Shown: positions 35,453 to 47,861, counted from the first letter of the stretch. The stretch is DNA of 64,000 bases from Trema orientale (GCA_002914845.1 JXTC01000152.1:543927-607926); one strand, 5' to 3'. The notes: a model not told the origin generated them from the sequence alone. A program made the numbers and translations.

Positions 35453-36924
35453 TGTTGCGGATTTTATAATAGCTACGCAAGTGCACGTGTCGAACAAGTA
35501 ATATAGTAGTAAGTTAAGTATCGTCTCCATAGGGATTGATTACTAAAATTGATTGTAAAAACTAAATGTCAAATAAACTGGTTTCAGGAATGAGAAATAA
35601 AGATTTGCAACAAAGTAGTAAAAATAAAAGGATGCAAAAGAAATGTAAATATTAAACAGAAAATAGCACGATCTAATCGAGTGATTGTGAATCAGTGGTG
35701 GGAATAAGCTGGGGATATTGAATCTTCTTTGGTTGCAAATCTGGGTTTAATTGCTGCAGTAATGCTTATGGAAAAATCACTCTAGTAATCGAAAATTCAT
35801 TCTGCACATAATAATCTTTCGAGTTTATTATGTTTAAAGTTCTTAAAACCAGATTTAACATATTCCTATACTTACCCAGTTCTCAAAATACGATTTATAG
35901 CATCAATTTCCAATGTGTTTGCATGGTAATAATATATTCCTATACTGTTACTAATTCAAAGATCTACTAAGGAAATGATTGAAACATGCATCATTCAAGC
36001 TAGATTCAACTAAAATTAACCTTTCTAGAGTTAATCCTAATTTATTTATCTTAAATATTGATGGCCAAGTAATAAAAGGAAATAATAATAAAGCTCACTT
36101 GAATGAACAAGAGGAAATTACCATAAACATTCAAAACAACAATTACTCTGTCATTAAACCCTTAGATTCATCAATATCCCAGCTAAAGAAACTTAGCTCA
36201 TGTTCTGGGGTTTAAAAATTAGTAGCTCTAAATACCCCATTAATTACAAAAAGTTCAAGAAAAGAAAAAGAAATTAAATACAAAGAAGATTAAAAGAGGT
36301 AAGGAAAAGTCTAGTTGGATGATGGTGATTTTTGCTCTTCGCTGCAACTAGTACTTCCTCTTCTTTGTCCTTTCTTCGCTGTACTGTTCTCCTTCCCTTT
36401 CTTTCCTTTTTCGTATTTTTCTCTTAGCTCAGCCGCCAAGCTCCTCCTCCTTTCTACAGTACACTTTTCCTTTTATATTAGGGTAAGTGAAGTACCCTAG
36501 CACACGTGTCAGCCAAATAAAAGAGTGAGGACTACTTTGCTTCATTTTTCCTTAGCTGATATTTAATTTTAGCTGTCAGTACCAGCTGTACGAAATAGAT
36601 GCCAGTTGGAAAATGGAATCTGCTGTTCAGTATTGCTTCGGCGCACTGCTACAGCAAAGATATTTCCAGCTTTGACTTAAGTTCAGCTTTCTTTCTAAGA
36701 TGCTGCCATTTAAATCCTACAGAACTCAAATCCAGATTTCAACATTTCTACTAAAAATTAAAAGAAATAAAATAAATATTGACTAAATTAGATCTTAAAC
36801 ATCAGAAACACCAAAGACCAAAATAAAGTAAAGAAAGGCACCTAAACTAGATAATTTATTCCTTTAAAACAACTATCCTAAGACTAAAAATACACAAGAT
36901 AACTCTATTTTCATAGAGTTATCA
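35453..36924 (-). mobile_element. Gypsy LTR A (3' LTR of the older Gypsy element)
   Basis: On the plus strand the LTR runs from TGTTGCGGATTTTATAA to GAGTTATCA, that is TGATAACTC..CCGCAACA on the minus strand. It is one of three copies (see 38754 and 45228) and the most diverged. Its start on the minus strand carries a perfect hairpin (GATAACTCTA, loop, TAGAGTTATC). Next to it at 36925-36940 is the polypurine tract reading AAGTTTGGGGGTG on the minus strand. Its left end interrupts the Copia reverse transcriptase frame. Confidence 0.85.
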
Positions 36925-38123
36925 CACCCCCAAACTTGAATTGTTACTCGTCCTTGAGTGACAAAACAAGGAGAAACAACACATAAAAGACACAAAGACA
37001 TAAAAGACACAAAAGAGCTTTGGTTTACTGACAGAAAGAAAATCATTTCTCAGTTCTCTGTTCTACTCCTCAATCTTCAGCCTGTGATCAGAATCACTCC
37101 TCAAATACTAGTTCAATTCATCACAAACTTACTTCTAAATGTGATTTTTCCTTAGATGTGTGTGTGTGCGAATTATGGTTAGAATTTCTTGGATCACTCA
37201 AGTCATATCAAAACATGATCATTGGGCCTAATTTTCTGATTCCAAAAGCTGATTGTGTAAATCCCTTTCTATTAATGCAAGTCAACCAAACACTTAAGAC
37301 TAATAAGGCTTTTTCAAAATTGTACCACTAAGCTTAATTGGGTTTTTTTTTTGAATGTACTTAGATGTCACAATGCCTTTTTACGCGAATGTCAACATTG
37401 GTGATGAAGGCACCCGGTTACTCGGTAAAGCCACTATCAGAGTTGTTATAGCATACTCATATTCCAGACTACTGTTTGACGCAAAGGTATACATGGAGCT
37501 CATGTTACCCCTGGTTACTAGGTGGTCTAGAACAGTGGAGTATTCTTTATTTCTATCATTTTTTTTTTGAATATACTCCCTCAAACTTAAGCTCATTTTA
37601 CTTAATGCATCAAGCCTACACTAAGTCCTCCATGTTTAGTCTCCTCAATTTCACTTCAAAAGATTCACTAAATCAGTTTTAGAACCTTAAGCCCTCACAA
37701 TGATTCAAAATTTCCTAAGTTCTCCTAAAGTCCTCTAATCCATAGCTCTAGTGCAGCGAAAAAAAATTAGAAATTTCACATCTAAAAGCAAGCTGAAACA
37801 AATATCCCCAACATTCAAGTCATGCCAATTCATCTCATAAGCTAAAAACATTGGAGTAGCAAAAATTTCATAAAACACAATGCTACAGCACAACAGAGCA
37901 ACAGAACACAAACAGATTTTAACAAATAACCACACAAAACAACTTGACCGACCTACTAAACATAAACAAAAAAAAGAAAATCACATAAAAAGATAACAAA
38001 CACCAAACAGACAAGAAATCACCCCCAAACTTAAAATAAGCAGTGTCCCCACTGTGACACAAAATGAAAAACAAATAAAGAGATAAAAAGAAAAGGTAAA
38101 GAGGTGAAAACTCCCTGTCACAG
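36925..38123 (-). mobile_element. Spacer of the older Gypsy between ORF and 3' LTR
   Basis: Non-coding internal sequence of the element, similar along its length to 40077-41307 in the younger element (shared words CGTCCTTGAGTGACAAAACAAG-like, GATGTCACAATGCC, TTACTAGGTGGTC). It ends at the PPT next to LTR A. Confidence 0.7.
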
Positions 38124-38753
38124 TTACGTTGCAGCTCCACTGGACCCATCTTCATTAGATTCTGCCCTTTCCTCCTCGTCCAAGTCCGCATTTTCTAATT
38201 CCTGAAGTATTTCTCGTGGAAATACAGGGAAGGTTGGAATAGGCTTGGTGAAGTTCTTCTGCAGGGCCTTCTTCAGGGTAATGTCCCTTTCCTTTGAATA
38301 TGCCCAGAATTGCTGCTGCTGACTGTGAGTCTGCTGCAACATCGACATCATATAGTATTGCTGGACCTCTTTGTAACTTATGCGCTGCTCCAAGGACCTC
38401 AGTTGCTGCAAGATATCTCTATTTGTGCTGTTGCTGGATGCTGCAGCAGGTCGGCTTGATGAAGGTCCATAGGTTGAATCGGCTAGTCCTTCTTGAGCAA
38501 TTCTAGCTACGGCTACGACATCAATTTTATCCGTGTTATGCAATTTTTCTTCATTGACAAGGTAAGGGGCTCGGGCATTGCGACACAGCCTGGTAATTAG
38601 AGAGGGAAAAAATAGAGCCCTTGATTTCCTTGCAGCATAGGCACAAATTTTTCTATGGATCATTCGACCCACGTTGATGGATTTACCAGTGAAAATTGAG
38701 TACAGCAGTAGCATACGGTCCTTGGAAACTATTTTGTCGTGTGTGGTGGATAG
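38124..38753 (-). pseudogene. 3' half of the Gypsy extra ORF (older element)
   Basis: The minus strand reads STTHDKIVSKDRMLLLYSIF, TGKSINVGRMIHRKI, RALFFPSLITRLCRNARAPY, then a Gln-rich segment SQQQQFWAYSKERD, and ends in an acidic tail and a stop. This matches the putative plant transposon protein domain (PF20167-like) encoded by Athila/Tat-type Gypsy elements. The 5' half is at 46357-46900. The two halves are separated by the younger element 38754-46356, which inserted at the codons around LLP/TTH. The function of the protein is unknown. Confidence 0.75.
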
Positions 38754-40076
38754 TGTTGCGGATTTTATAATAGCTACGCAAGTGCACGTACCGAAACAAG
38801 TAATATAGTAGTGAGTGAGTATCGTCTCCACAGGGATTGATTACCAAAATTATTTGTAAAAATCTAAATGTCAAACAAGCTAGTTTAACGAATGAGAAAT
38901 AAAGAATTGTAATAAAATGGCAACAATTTAAAGATGCAAGCAGAAAAGCAAATATTAAACAGAAACTAATGAGATCTAATCAAATGATTGTGAATCAGTG
39001 GTGTGGATAAGCTGGGATTATTGAATCCTCCTTGGTTGCAAATCTGGGTTTAATTGCTGCAGCAACGCTTACAGCAAAATCACTCCAGTAACCGAAAATT
39101 CATTCTGCACATATTAATCTTCCAAATTCAATATGTTCAAGGATCTTCAAACTAGATTTAACATATTTCTATGCTAACCCAGTTCTCAAAACATCATTTA
39201 TAGTATCAATTCTNAATAATGAAGCTCACTTGAACGAACTAGAGGAAAATACCATAAACATGTAAAACAACTTTAATCCATCATTACAACCTCAGATTCA
39301 TCATAATCCCAGCTAAGGAAACTTAGCTCATGGTCTGAAATGTAAAAATCAGCAACCTAAAATATTCCATTAATTACAGAAAGTTCAAGAAAAGAAACAG
39401 GAATTAAATACAAAGAAGATTGAAAGAGGTAAAGAAGGTGCTAGCTGGACGATGGTGGTTTTAGCTCCTTGCAGTTGCTAGTACGCCTCCTCCTTCGTCC
39501 TTTCTTCTCTGTACTATTCCCTCTCTCTCTTTCGTTCCTTTTCTGTATGCTGCTCTAGCTCAGCTGCCACCCATTCTATTTTCTTCTTACAGTACTCTTT
39601 TTCTTTTATATTAAGGTAAGTGAGGTACCCTAGCACACGTGTCAGCCAAATAGAGGAGTGAGGACCACTTTTCTTTATTTCCCTTTAGCTGGTATTTACT
39701 ATTAGTTGTCAGCACTAACTGTATGAAATATATGTCAGCTGTTCGAAATAAACGCCAGCTAGAAATTGAATCTGCTGTACAGTGTTGCTCCGGCACGTTG
39801 CTGCAGCAAAGTTACTTCCAGCTTTGACTTAAGTTCAGCTTCCCTTCCAAGATGCTGCCATTTAATTTCTGTAGAGCTTAAAACCAGATTTCAGCAATTC
39901 TAATAAAAATCAAGAGAAATAAGATAAATATTAACTAGATTAGATTTTACACATCAGCAACACCAAAAACTAAAATAAAGTAAAGAAATGCACCTAAACT
40001 ATACAATTTATTCTTTTAAAGTAACTAACCTAAGACTGAAAACACACAAGATAACTCTATTTTCATAGAGTTATCA
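38754..40076 (-). mobile_element. Gypsy LTR B (3' LTR of the younger element)
   Basis: Same ends and hairpin as LTR A. It is very close to LTR C (45228-46356), differing by scattered single bases. It contains a single N at 39213. The five bases to its left, GATAG (38749-38753), match GGTAG (46357-46361) beyond LTR C in four of five positions, fitting a target duplication. Confidence 0.85.
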
Positions 40077-41307
40077 CACCCCCAAACTTGAATTGTTACT
40101 CGTCCTCGAGTGACAAAACAAGAAAAAACAACAAACTACAGACACAAAAACATAAAAAACACAATGAGCTCTACTATATTGACAACAAGAAAGTTATTCT
40201 TCATTTTTTTTTTTGTTTTTGTTTTACTCAATATTCAGCCTATGATCAGAATCACCCTTCCTCAAATACTAGTTCAATTTATCACAAACTTACTCCTACA
40301 TGTGCTTTTTCTTTTAATGTGTGTGTGTGTGAACTATGGTCAGAATTCCTTGTATCACTCAAGCCATATCAAAACATGATCATTGGGCCTAAATTTCTGG
40401 ATCCATAAGCTGATCTTGTAATTCCCTCTCCACTAATGCAAGTCAACCAAACATTCAAGACTTATCAGGCTTTCATAACTTTACACCATAAAGCTTCATT
40501 TGGGGAATTATTTTATTAATTGTTTCTTCTTTTTTTTTTTTTTAAAACACTCTGATGTCACAATGCCTTTTTACGTGAATGCCAGCATTGGTGATGAAGA
40601 CACCCAGTTACTCAACAAAGTCACTACCAGAGTTACATACTCATATTCTAGACCACTGTTTGACACAAAGGTATACATGGAGTCATGTTATCCCTGGTTA
40701 CTAGGTGGTCCAGTATAGCGGAGTATATTATTATATTTTTTTTTCTTTTTTTTTTCTTTTTTATATATATATATATAAGCACCCCTAAATTTAGGCTCAT
40801 TCTACTTTCAATGTATCTAACCTGCACTAAGTCCTCATGTTTGGTCTTCCAAATTTCGCCTCAAAAGATTCATAAAATCAGTTCTAGAACCTTAAACCCT
40901 CACACTTATTCAATATTCCTTAAGCTTCCATAAGTCCTCTAATCCATAGCTCTGGTGCATAGAAAAATTTGAAATTTCACACATAAAAGCAAGCTGAAAC
41001 AGATCTTCCCAACATTAAAGTCATGGCAATTAATCTCATAAACTAAAAATATTGGAGTAACAAAAATTTCATAAACACAACATGCTGCAGCACATTAGAG
41101 CAACAAAACACAAAGCAGAATTAACAAGCAATCACACAGAACAAAATGAAACAACACACAAAACACTCAAGAGAAACTAAAAACAGAAAAACTACCAAGC
41201 ACCCCCAAACTTAAAATAAGCAGTGTCCCCACTGCAACACCAACTGAAAGGCATATAAAGAAAAATGAAAAGAAAAAGAAAAGGAGGGTGAAAACTCCCT
41301 GTCACCA
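40077..41307 (-). mobile_element. Internal non-coding spacer of the younger Gypsy
   Basis: This lies between the extra ORF and the 3' LTR on the minus strand. It starts at the PPT reading AAGTTTGGGGGTG beside LTR B. It contains T-rich and TATATA tracts near 40736-40778 and no coding domain. Confidence 0.7.
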
Positions 41308-42450
41308 TTATTCGGCAGCTTCATTTGACCCATCATCATCAGACTCTGCTTCATATTCGTAATCCAGTTCTTGAAGTAGCTCTTGTGGAAATGTCGGGAA
41401 AGTTGGAATGGGCCTGGTGAAATTGTTTTGCAGGGCCTTCTTCAGGGCGGCGTCTCGTTCCTTTGAATATGCCCAGAACTGCTGTTGCTGCTTATGAGTT
41501 TGCTGCAGCAGCGACATCATATGGTACTGCTGAACTTCCTGTGGACTCATTCTTCGCTCCAAAGCCTTCAGTTGTTGCAGGATATCGCCACTGGTGCTGC
41601 TGCTTGATGCTGCAGCAGGTCTGCTGGACGAGGGTTGCTGGGTTGATTCAGTTGGTCCTTTTTGTGCAATTCGTGCCACAGCAATGGCATCGATTTCACT
41701 TGTGTTGTGCAACTTTTCTTTGTTGACCAAGAAAGGGGCACGGGCATTTTGGCACAACCGAGTAATGAGGGAGGGGAAAAATAAAGCCCCTGTCTTCCTT
41801 GCGGCACATGCCCAAATCTCACTATGAATCAGCCGACCCACATTTATAGACTTACCAGTCAGCATGGAATATAAGAGCAGCATCCGATCCTTAGATACTG
41901 TTTTGCCGTGCGTGGTGGGCAGCAGACGGGATTTAAGGAAGTGGTACCATACTTTGGCAGCCGGGGTTAGCGCACTTCGAATGCAGGTGTAAGCACCATG
42001 AGCAGAGACATTCCATTCCGCTCCTGCTGCAGCAACTGTCTCCAAAACCGTGATCAGTTCAGGTTCTGTGATGTCCTCTACGAACTCGGAGTGTTTGTCT
42101 ACCGGATCTCCTAAGCCAAAAAAAGCATTGATGGCTTCCTCAGTTCATAGAACTTGAACACTTCGCACGTATACAATATCTTCCTCTGCATCAGTTAGAT
42201 TGGCATAGAATTCTCGCACAAGCGGCACGATTGGATCCTCTGGGTGAGCACAGAACTGTCTCTAGTTGTGTTGGGTGATTACTTGTGCAATGAATGGTGG
42301 CTGCCCTATTGTTTCCGAGTTGTCCAGTAGAAACCCTTTTTGGGCATTGAGGGGTCGCTTCTGGATATTCTCCTCATACCTTGTTTCTACTGCTTCAGTT
42401 TCGAACTTGTAGGGCTGATCCCCTTTATATCGATAATTGTCTAACCGATT
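41308..42450 (-). CDS. Gypsy extra ORF (PF20167-like), younger element
   Basis: The clean open part is 41308-42045 (stop at 41308). The same frame reads upstream through stops to about 42450. Visible segments are LVREFYANLTDAEEDIVYVR, EEAINAFFGLGDPVDKHSEF, VEDITEPELITVLETVAAAG, AKVWYHFLKSRLLPTTH, SKDRMLLLYSMLTGKSINVG, ALFFPSLITRLC, a Gln-rich stretch and an acidic C terminus. The domain is common in plant Gypsy elements, with no known function. Two stops occur where Trp and Gln-like codons are expected, so the full protein is not made as it stands. It follows directly after the protease region, because the reverse transcriptase to integrase segment is missing. Confidence 0.7.
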
Positions 42451-42485
42451 GCCTTTTTGAACTTCCTCAACGCAGCCAGTAATTG

Positions 42486-43470
42486 CTACTCTTGCTCCAA
42501 ACTCAAAGCTGCTGAAATAATTACCGGTAGTGTGTTCGATTCACCCAAATATGCATACTTCAAATGAGAGGGTAATGGTTTCAACTCCAAGATTGGGGGC
42601 TCTTCCACCGATGGTTTAGAAGGCTTGAAACTTCTTTCTAATAATTCGAGGGACTTAAATTGTTTTCCAAGTCTAGCGAGGGAATGCCTTGTTTCTACCC
42701 ATAGATTATAGCCTTCTTCTTCCGGTTCCTCTTCATAATCGGCCTTTGTAGGTGATGAGAGCATATTGTTGTTGCAAGCTTTTTGAAATTCACTAGCTAC
42801 AAGTGCATCTATTACATTGATGGCCGAGCACTCTTTTATCTCATCTGGAAATCGCATGGTTTTGAAAACATTGAAAGTGACTTGTTCATCATCAACTCGC
42901 ATAGTGAGCTCTCCTTTTTGTACATCAATCAATATCCTTCCAGTAGCAAGAAACGGTCTTCCTAAGATTATAGGAACCTTCTTGTCAGCCTCATAGTCTA
43001 GCACAATAAAGTCCACGGGGAATATGAACTTGTCCACCCGCACTAAAACATCTTCAATTTTTCCTTCAGGGTGAGCAAATGATCTATCTGCTAGTTGAAG
43101 AGTGACAGTGGTTGGTCTTGTCTCCCCAATTCCCAACTTTTTGAAGACTAACATTGGCATTAAGTTTATGCTTGCTCCTAAGTCACACAGGGCTTTCCCA
43201 CAGTAGGTGTCACCAATAGCACATGGTATTGTAAAACTTACTGGGTCTTGAAGTTTAAGAGGGATCTTACTTTGCAAAATTGAGTTGCACTCTTTGGTAA
43301 GGGCCACGGTTTCAAACTCTCCTAGCCGTTGTTTCTTGGAGAGAATGTCCTTTATGAATTTAACATACTTTGGCATCTGTTCTAAGACTTCCACTAATGG
43401 TATGTTGATGTGCAATTGCTTTAAAACCTGCAAAAATTTACTAAATTGCTTGTCTTGCTGCTGCTTTTGA
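42486..43470 (-). CDS. Gypsy gag-associated aspartic protease, younger element
   Basis: The long open frame 42486-43433 encodes the retropepsin-like part of an Athila/Tat Gypsy polyprotein: LHINIPLVEVLEQMPKYVKF, then the protease core ALCDLGASINLMPMLVFKKL with DLGAS as the active-site variant of D(T/S)GA, and the flap/strand IILGRPFLATG. Downstream comes LKPLPSHLKYAYLG, the lead-in to reverse transcriptase, but the frame stops after SLEQE and the polymerase does not follow. Gag lies upstream at 43473-45100. Confidence 0.85.
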
Positions 43471-43472
43471 AA

Positions 43473-45100
43473 TCATTGAGGAAAAGGTGGTGGTGGTATA
43501 TCAATATGCTTGCAGTTTTGTTGCTGCGATGCTGCAGCAAAGCTCTCTTTCTCAGCAACCTGCTTTGCTCCTTTTTCCACTCCATCTTCCTTCTCCCCTT
43601 CTCCTTGGATTGAAGTGGGCTCTCTTGGTTGTTTAGGCCTTAACACAGGCCCTTCCAGCTCTTTTCCGCTCCTTAAAGAGATTGCTTTGTAATGTTCTTT
43701 ACCATCTCGCCTTGGATTTTCGTTATCACTCGGCGAAGAACCTTGGGGCCTGCTGTTCAGGGCATTGGCTAACTGCCCCATCTGATTCTCCAAGTTCCTG
43801 AGTGATGCCGCTTGACTCTGAATTATGGCAGATTAGTTCTGGATTATTGCATCATTCTTCGCAATGTATTCCTTCAATAATGTTTCAATTGAGCTGGATT
43901 ATTCTGAATGTTGCTATTTTTGGTACTGTTGTTGCTGTGGCAAATGTTGTTGGAAACCAGGAGGGTGGTTTTGTCTGTTTGGAACTGGATATGGATTAGC
44001 CCCTTGCTTGCTTCACGAAAAATTGGGATGCTGCCTCCATCCTTGGTTGTAGGTGTTAGAAAACGGATTGTTGTTCTTGTTGAAGTTCCTAACATAACAC
44101 ACCGAAACAGGGTTTGATGGGCAGCTGTCAAATAAATGTCCTCCACAATAAACACAAGAAACTATAGCCGATTGCTCTGCAGTTGCTCCAACAGCCATAT
44201 TCATGGACTTCAAGATATTAGACAGCGATGAAACTTGCGCTGTCAAAGCTGTGACTGCGTCTAAATCATGAATTCCGACAACCCGCCTCCCTGCAGCAAC
44301 TTTTTCCGTTGGCCATTGATAGTTATTGTTGGCCATCCGTTCCAAGATTTCATAGGCATCATTATAAGACTTAGCTAAAAGAGCTCCATTAGCCGATGCA
44401 TCCACCATTGACCGTGTATGAGCATTGAGATCATTGTAAAATATCTCTATTTGGATCCAATGCGGTATCCCATAGTGTGGACACTTCCTCAACAACTTCT
44501 TGAAACGCTCTCATGATTCATATAAAGATTCACCATCAAGCTGCTGAAATGAAGTGATATCATTGCGGAGTTTGGCATTCTTTGTTGGTGGGAAGTATTT
44601 CATCAAGAATTTTTCCGCTAAGTTGTTCCATGTGGCCACCGAATTTGGGGTATGGAGTTTAACCAAGCTCTTGCTCTGTCTCGTAAAGACTATGGGAAGA
44701 GTTTCAGCCTTAAAACTTCATCAGTAACTCCTTGAAGCTTGAATGAATCACAGACTTCAATGAACAATCGTAGGTGAAGATGTGGATCCTCTATTGGTAC
44801 CCCACTGAACTGCCCCACAGTTTGGAGCATTTAAAACATGATCGGCTTCAATTCAAACTGAGGTGCTTGAATCTCGGGCCTAACAATACCGGGACTAAGC
44901 CCATTGAGTATAGAAATAGCATATTCTCGGATTGCCCTGTCTCTGTCATCTGCCACTGTTGCAGCATTGTTAGCACCAGCAGCTTCGGCCATTTCTTCTA
45001 AACCAGAAAGCCCTTGTTGTTGCTCCCTTCTTCTTGCTCGAAATGTTCTTTCTATCTCAGGATCTAAAGGCACCAACTCTTGATCTTGCTGATTATTCAT
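43473..45100 (-). pseudogene. Gypsy gag, younger element
   Basis: The start at 45100 reads MNNQQDQELVPLDPEIERTF, just after the leader that follows the PBS. Capsid segments follow through stops: LRLFIEVCDSFKLQGVTDE, ARAWLNSIPNSVATWNNLA, FLMKYFPPTKNAKLR, then LRKCPHYGIPHWIQIE, LAKSYNDAYEILERMANNNY, QWPTEKVAAGRR and a zinc knuckle CVYCGGHLFDSC. The last part (43473-43793) reads ENQMGQLANALNSRPQGS and a basic RSGKELEGP segment. At least three in-frame stops break it. The knuckle has one residue fewer than usual before His. Confidence 0.8.
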
Positions 45101-45204
45101 GTACAGGTATATCTTCCTGCAAGCACAGACACTTACAGAAATAAAGAAAAGATATGGACAAGAAAAGCAAAATAGTTACTACAATTAATTTTAGTTATCT
45201 TAAT

Positions 45205-45227
45205 CCCCGGCAATGGCGCCAAAAACT
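45205..45227 (-). promoter_or_regulatory. Primer binding site of the younger Gypsy
   Basis: The minus strand reads TTTTTGGCGCCATTGCCGGG immediately after LTR C, the standard TGGCGCC-type primer binding site of Athila/Tat-type Gypsy elements. It fixes the minus orientation and the inner border of the 5' LTR. Confidence 0.85.
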
Positions 45228-46356
45228 TGTTGCGGATTTTATAATAGCTACGCAAGTGCACGTGCCGAAACAAGTAATATAGTAGTGAGTGAGTATCGTC
45301 TCCGCATAGATAGATTACCAAAATTATTTGTAAAAATCTAAATGTCAAACAAGTTAGTTTAACGAATGAGAAATAAAGAATTGTAATAAAATGGCAACAA
45401 TTTAAAGATGCAAGCAGAAAAGCAAATATTAAACAGAAACTAATGAGATCTAATCAANNNNNNNNNNNNNNNNNNNNNNNNNNNNNNNNNNNNNNNNNNN
45501 NNNNNNNNNNNNNNNNNNNNNNNNNNNNNNNNNNNNNNNNNNNNNNNTAAAACAACTTTAATCCATCATTACAACCTCAGATTCATCATAATCCTAGCTA
45601 GGGAAACTTAGCTCATGGTCTGAAATATAAAAATCAGCAACCAAAAATATTCCATTGATTACAGAAAGTTCAAGAAAAGAAACAGGAATTAAATACAAAG
45701 AAGATTGAAAGAGGTAAAGAAGGTGCTAACTGGACGATGGTGGTTTTAGCTCCTTGCAGCTGCTAGTACGCCTCCTCCTTTGTCCTTTCTTCTCTGTACT
45801 ATTCCCTCTCTCTCTTTCTATCCTTTTCCGTATGCTGCTCTAGCTTAGCCGCCACCCACTCTACCTTCTTCTTACAATACTCTTTTCCTTTTATATTAGG
45901 GTAAGTGAGGTATCCTAGCACATGTGTCAGCCAAATAGAGGAGTGAGGACCACTTTTCTTCATTTCCCTTTAGCTGGTTTTTACTATTAGCTGTCAGCAC
46001 TTGCTGTATGAAATATAAGCCAGCTGTTCAAAATAAATGCCAGCTGGAAATTGAATCTGCTGTGCAGTATTGCTCCGGCACGTTGCTGCAGCAAGGTTAC
46101 TTCCAGCTTTAAGCTCAGCTTCCCTTCCAAGATGTTGCCATTTAATCTCTGTAGTGCTTAAAACCAGATTTCAGCAATTCTAATAAAAATCAAGAGAAAT
46201 AAGATAGATATTAACTAGATTAGATCTTACACATCAGCAACACCAAAAACTAAAATAAAGTAAAGAAAGGCACCTAAACTATATAATTTATTCTTTTAAA
46301 GTAACTAACCTAAGACTGAAAACACGCAATATAACTTTATTTTCATGGAGTTATCA
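45228..46356 (-). mobile_element. Gypsy LTR C (5' LTR of the younger element)
   Basis: Same ends as LTR A and B. An N run (45459-45547) hides part of it. The terminal hairpin has one mismatch here (CATGGAG instead of CATAGAG). Together with LTR B it delimits the younger element, 38754-46356. Confidence 0.85.
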
Positions 46357-46900
46357 GGTAGCAAACGGGATTTCAGAAAGTGATACTAGACTTTGGCAGG
46401 CGGGGTCAGCGCACTTCAAATGCATGTGTAGGCATCGTGAGAGGAGACATTCTATTCTGCTCTTGCTGCAGCAACCGTCTCTAACATCGTGATCAATTCA
46501 GGTTCTGTGATGTCGTCTACGAACTCGAAATGTTCATCTACCAGATCTCCCAGGCCAAAAACGGCATTGATGGCTTCTTTGCTCCAAGGAACTTGAACAC
46601 CTCTAACGTACACGGTATCCTCTTTTGGATCAGTCATGTTTGCGTAGAATTCGTGAACCGGCGGCACGATTGGATCCTCTGGATGAGCATAGAACAGTTT
46701 CTAGTTATGTTGGGTGATGATGTTTGCAATGAATGGCGGTTGCCCCATTGTCTCAGTGCTGTCCAGCACAAACCCTTTCTCGGCATTGAGGGGTCAATTT
46801 TGGATGTTTTCTTCATATATCGCCTCGGCTGCTTCAGAGTCAAATTTGACAGCTTTTGAGTCCTTGTGAGCAACCCTCTTGATTCCAATTCTCTTTGGAA
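46357..46900 (-). pseudogene. 5' half of the Gypsy extra ORF (older element)
   Basis: The minus strand reads HEFYANMTDPKEDTVYVRGV, QVPWSKEAINAVFGLGDLVD, EHFEFVDDITEPELITMLET and continues to YHFLKSRLLP-like sequence at the LTR C border. It is the missing front of the ORF at 38124-38753. Stops interrupt it. Confidence 0.7.
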
Positions 46901-47640
46901 GCTAATGAAGATTCACCCCCAAACTTAGCAGAACTGAGATCTCAATCGAAAATGTGAGTACGGTTGACAAGAGTTGAGGAAATGGGATTGCAGAAGTGGT
47001 TGTATTGACTTATTTGGTTGTGTGGGGCGAGGAGTTGAACGAAAATGGTCTGCTAATAGATTTGTGAGCAGCGCCGTCAAGAAGGTAAGGGAGAAGAGGG
47101 TTTGTTGTGATTTGTGGATTTTGTTGGGTAGGGTTTGTATTTAAAAAGGAATAAAAGACCCACCTCCCTTTTTTTTTCTCGACTTTTTTTTTAGAGGGGT
47201 ACATGGGTGATAGTGGCTTCGTGTAAGACCCTGCTCCCCATGTGGCAGAATTGGTATCCCACAACTGTCGTGTGTTTTTTTTTAAACAACTTTATCATCT
47301 GGAACTGGGTCGGTTGCTGCAGTAATTTTTTTTTTACAATGATTTCTCTGCTACAGCAATTTGGCATTTCCTGGGAATCTGTTTCTCTGTACTGAAATTC
47401 TAGAAAACCTTCCTAAACTCCTTCTCTCCCACTTGTCTCTACTATGAAGCATGTTTCCCTGCATAAGAATTAACCACACATCAAAAATCAAGTTTTTACA
47501 CCTCTTTGCTCTTCTCTTTTTTTTTTTTTTTTTTGAATGAACAAGAGAATAAAAGAGTTAAAAGAAAAAGGGATGAGAAATATGTAGTGGGTTGTCTCTC
47601 ACTCAGGGCTTGGTTTAAAGTCAACAGCCCGACTTCTTGC
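46901..47640. mobile_element. Non-coding internal part of the older Gypsy
   Basis: This lies between the extra ORF and the integrase end. It has T-rich tracts near 47169, 47275 and 47516 and no recognised domain. Confidence 0.5.
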
Positions 47641-47861
47641 TCAATCATGGATCTTGAAGGGTGATTGAGGTCTTCCCTCTGTTAACTTCAGCTCCCCAAT
47701 TTTAACCTCTGGCCATTGACTTTGAATTCGCACCTTGAATTTTCTTCCAGCAAGTCAATAACACCATATGGGTAGACCTTAGTGACTTTGAATGGACCTG
47801 AACATCTGGACTTCAATTTTCCAAGAAACAGCTTCAATCTGGAGTTGAACAACAATACTTG
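47641..47861 (-). pseudogene. Gypsy integrase C-terminal remnant (older element)
   Basis: The minus strand reads [37 protein letters not shown] and FKVNGQRLK, the familiar end of an Athila/Tat-type integrase. Everything upstream (integrase core, RNase H, reverse transcriptase, gag, 5' LTR) is missing; Copia sequence begins at once at about 47862. This places the extra ORF after pol in the parent element. Confidence 0.8.

Noticed and set aside
41463..41827. Plus-strand open frames over the Gypsy ORF
   Set aside because: They are antisense shadows of the PF20167-like frame, caused by its Gln- and Ala-rich codons.
43864..44117. Leu/Val/Cys-rich plus-strand frames
   Set aside because: They are shadows of the minus-strand gag zinc-knuckle region.
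38754..46356. A host gene coding for the PF20167-like protein
   Set aside because: The frame lies between retrotransposon LTRs with PBS and PPT and occurs twice in related elements, so it belongs to the transposon.
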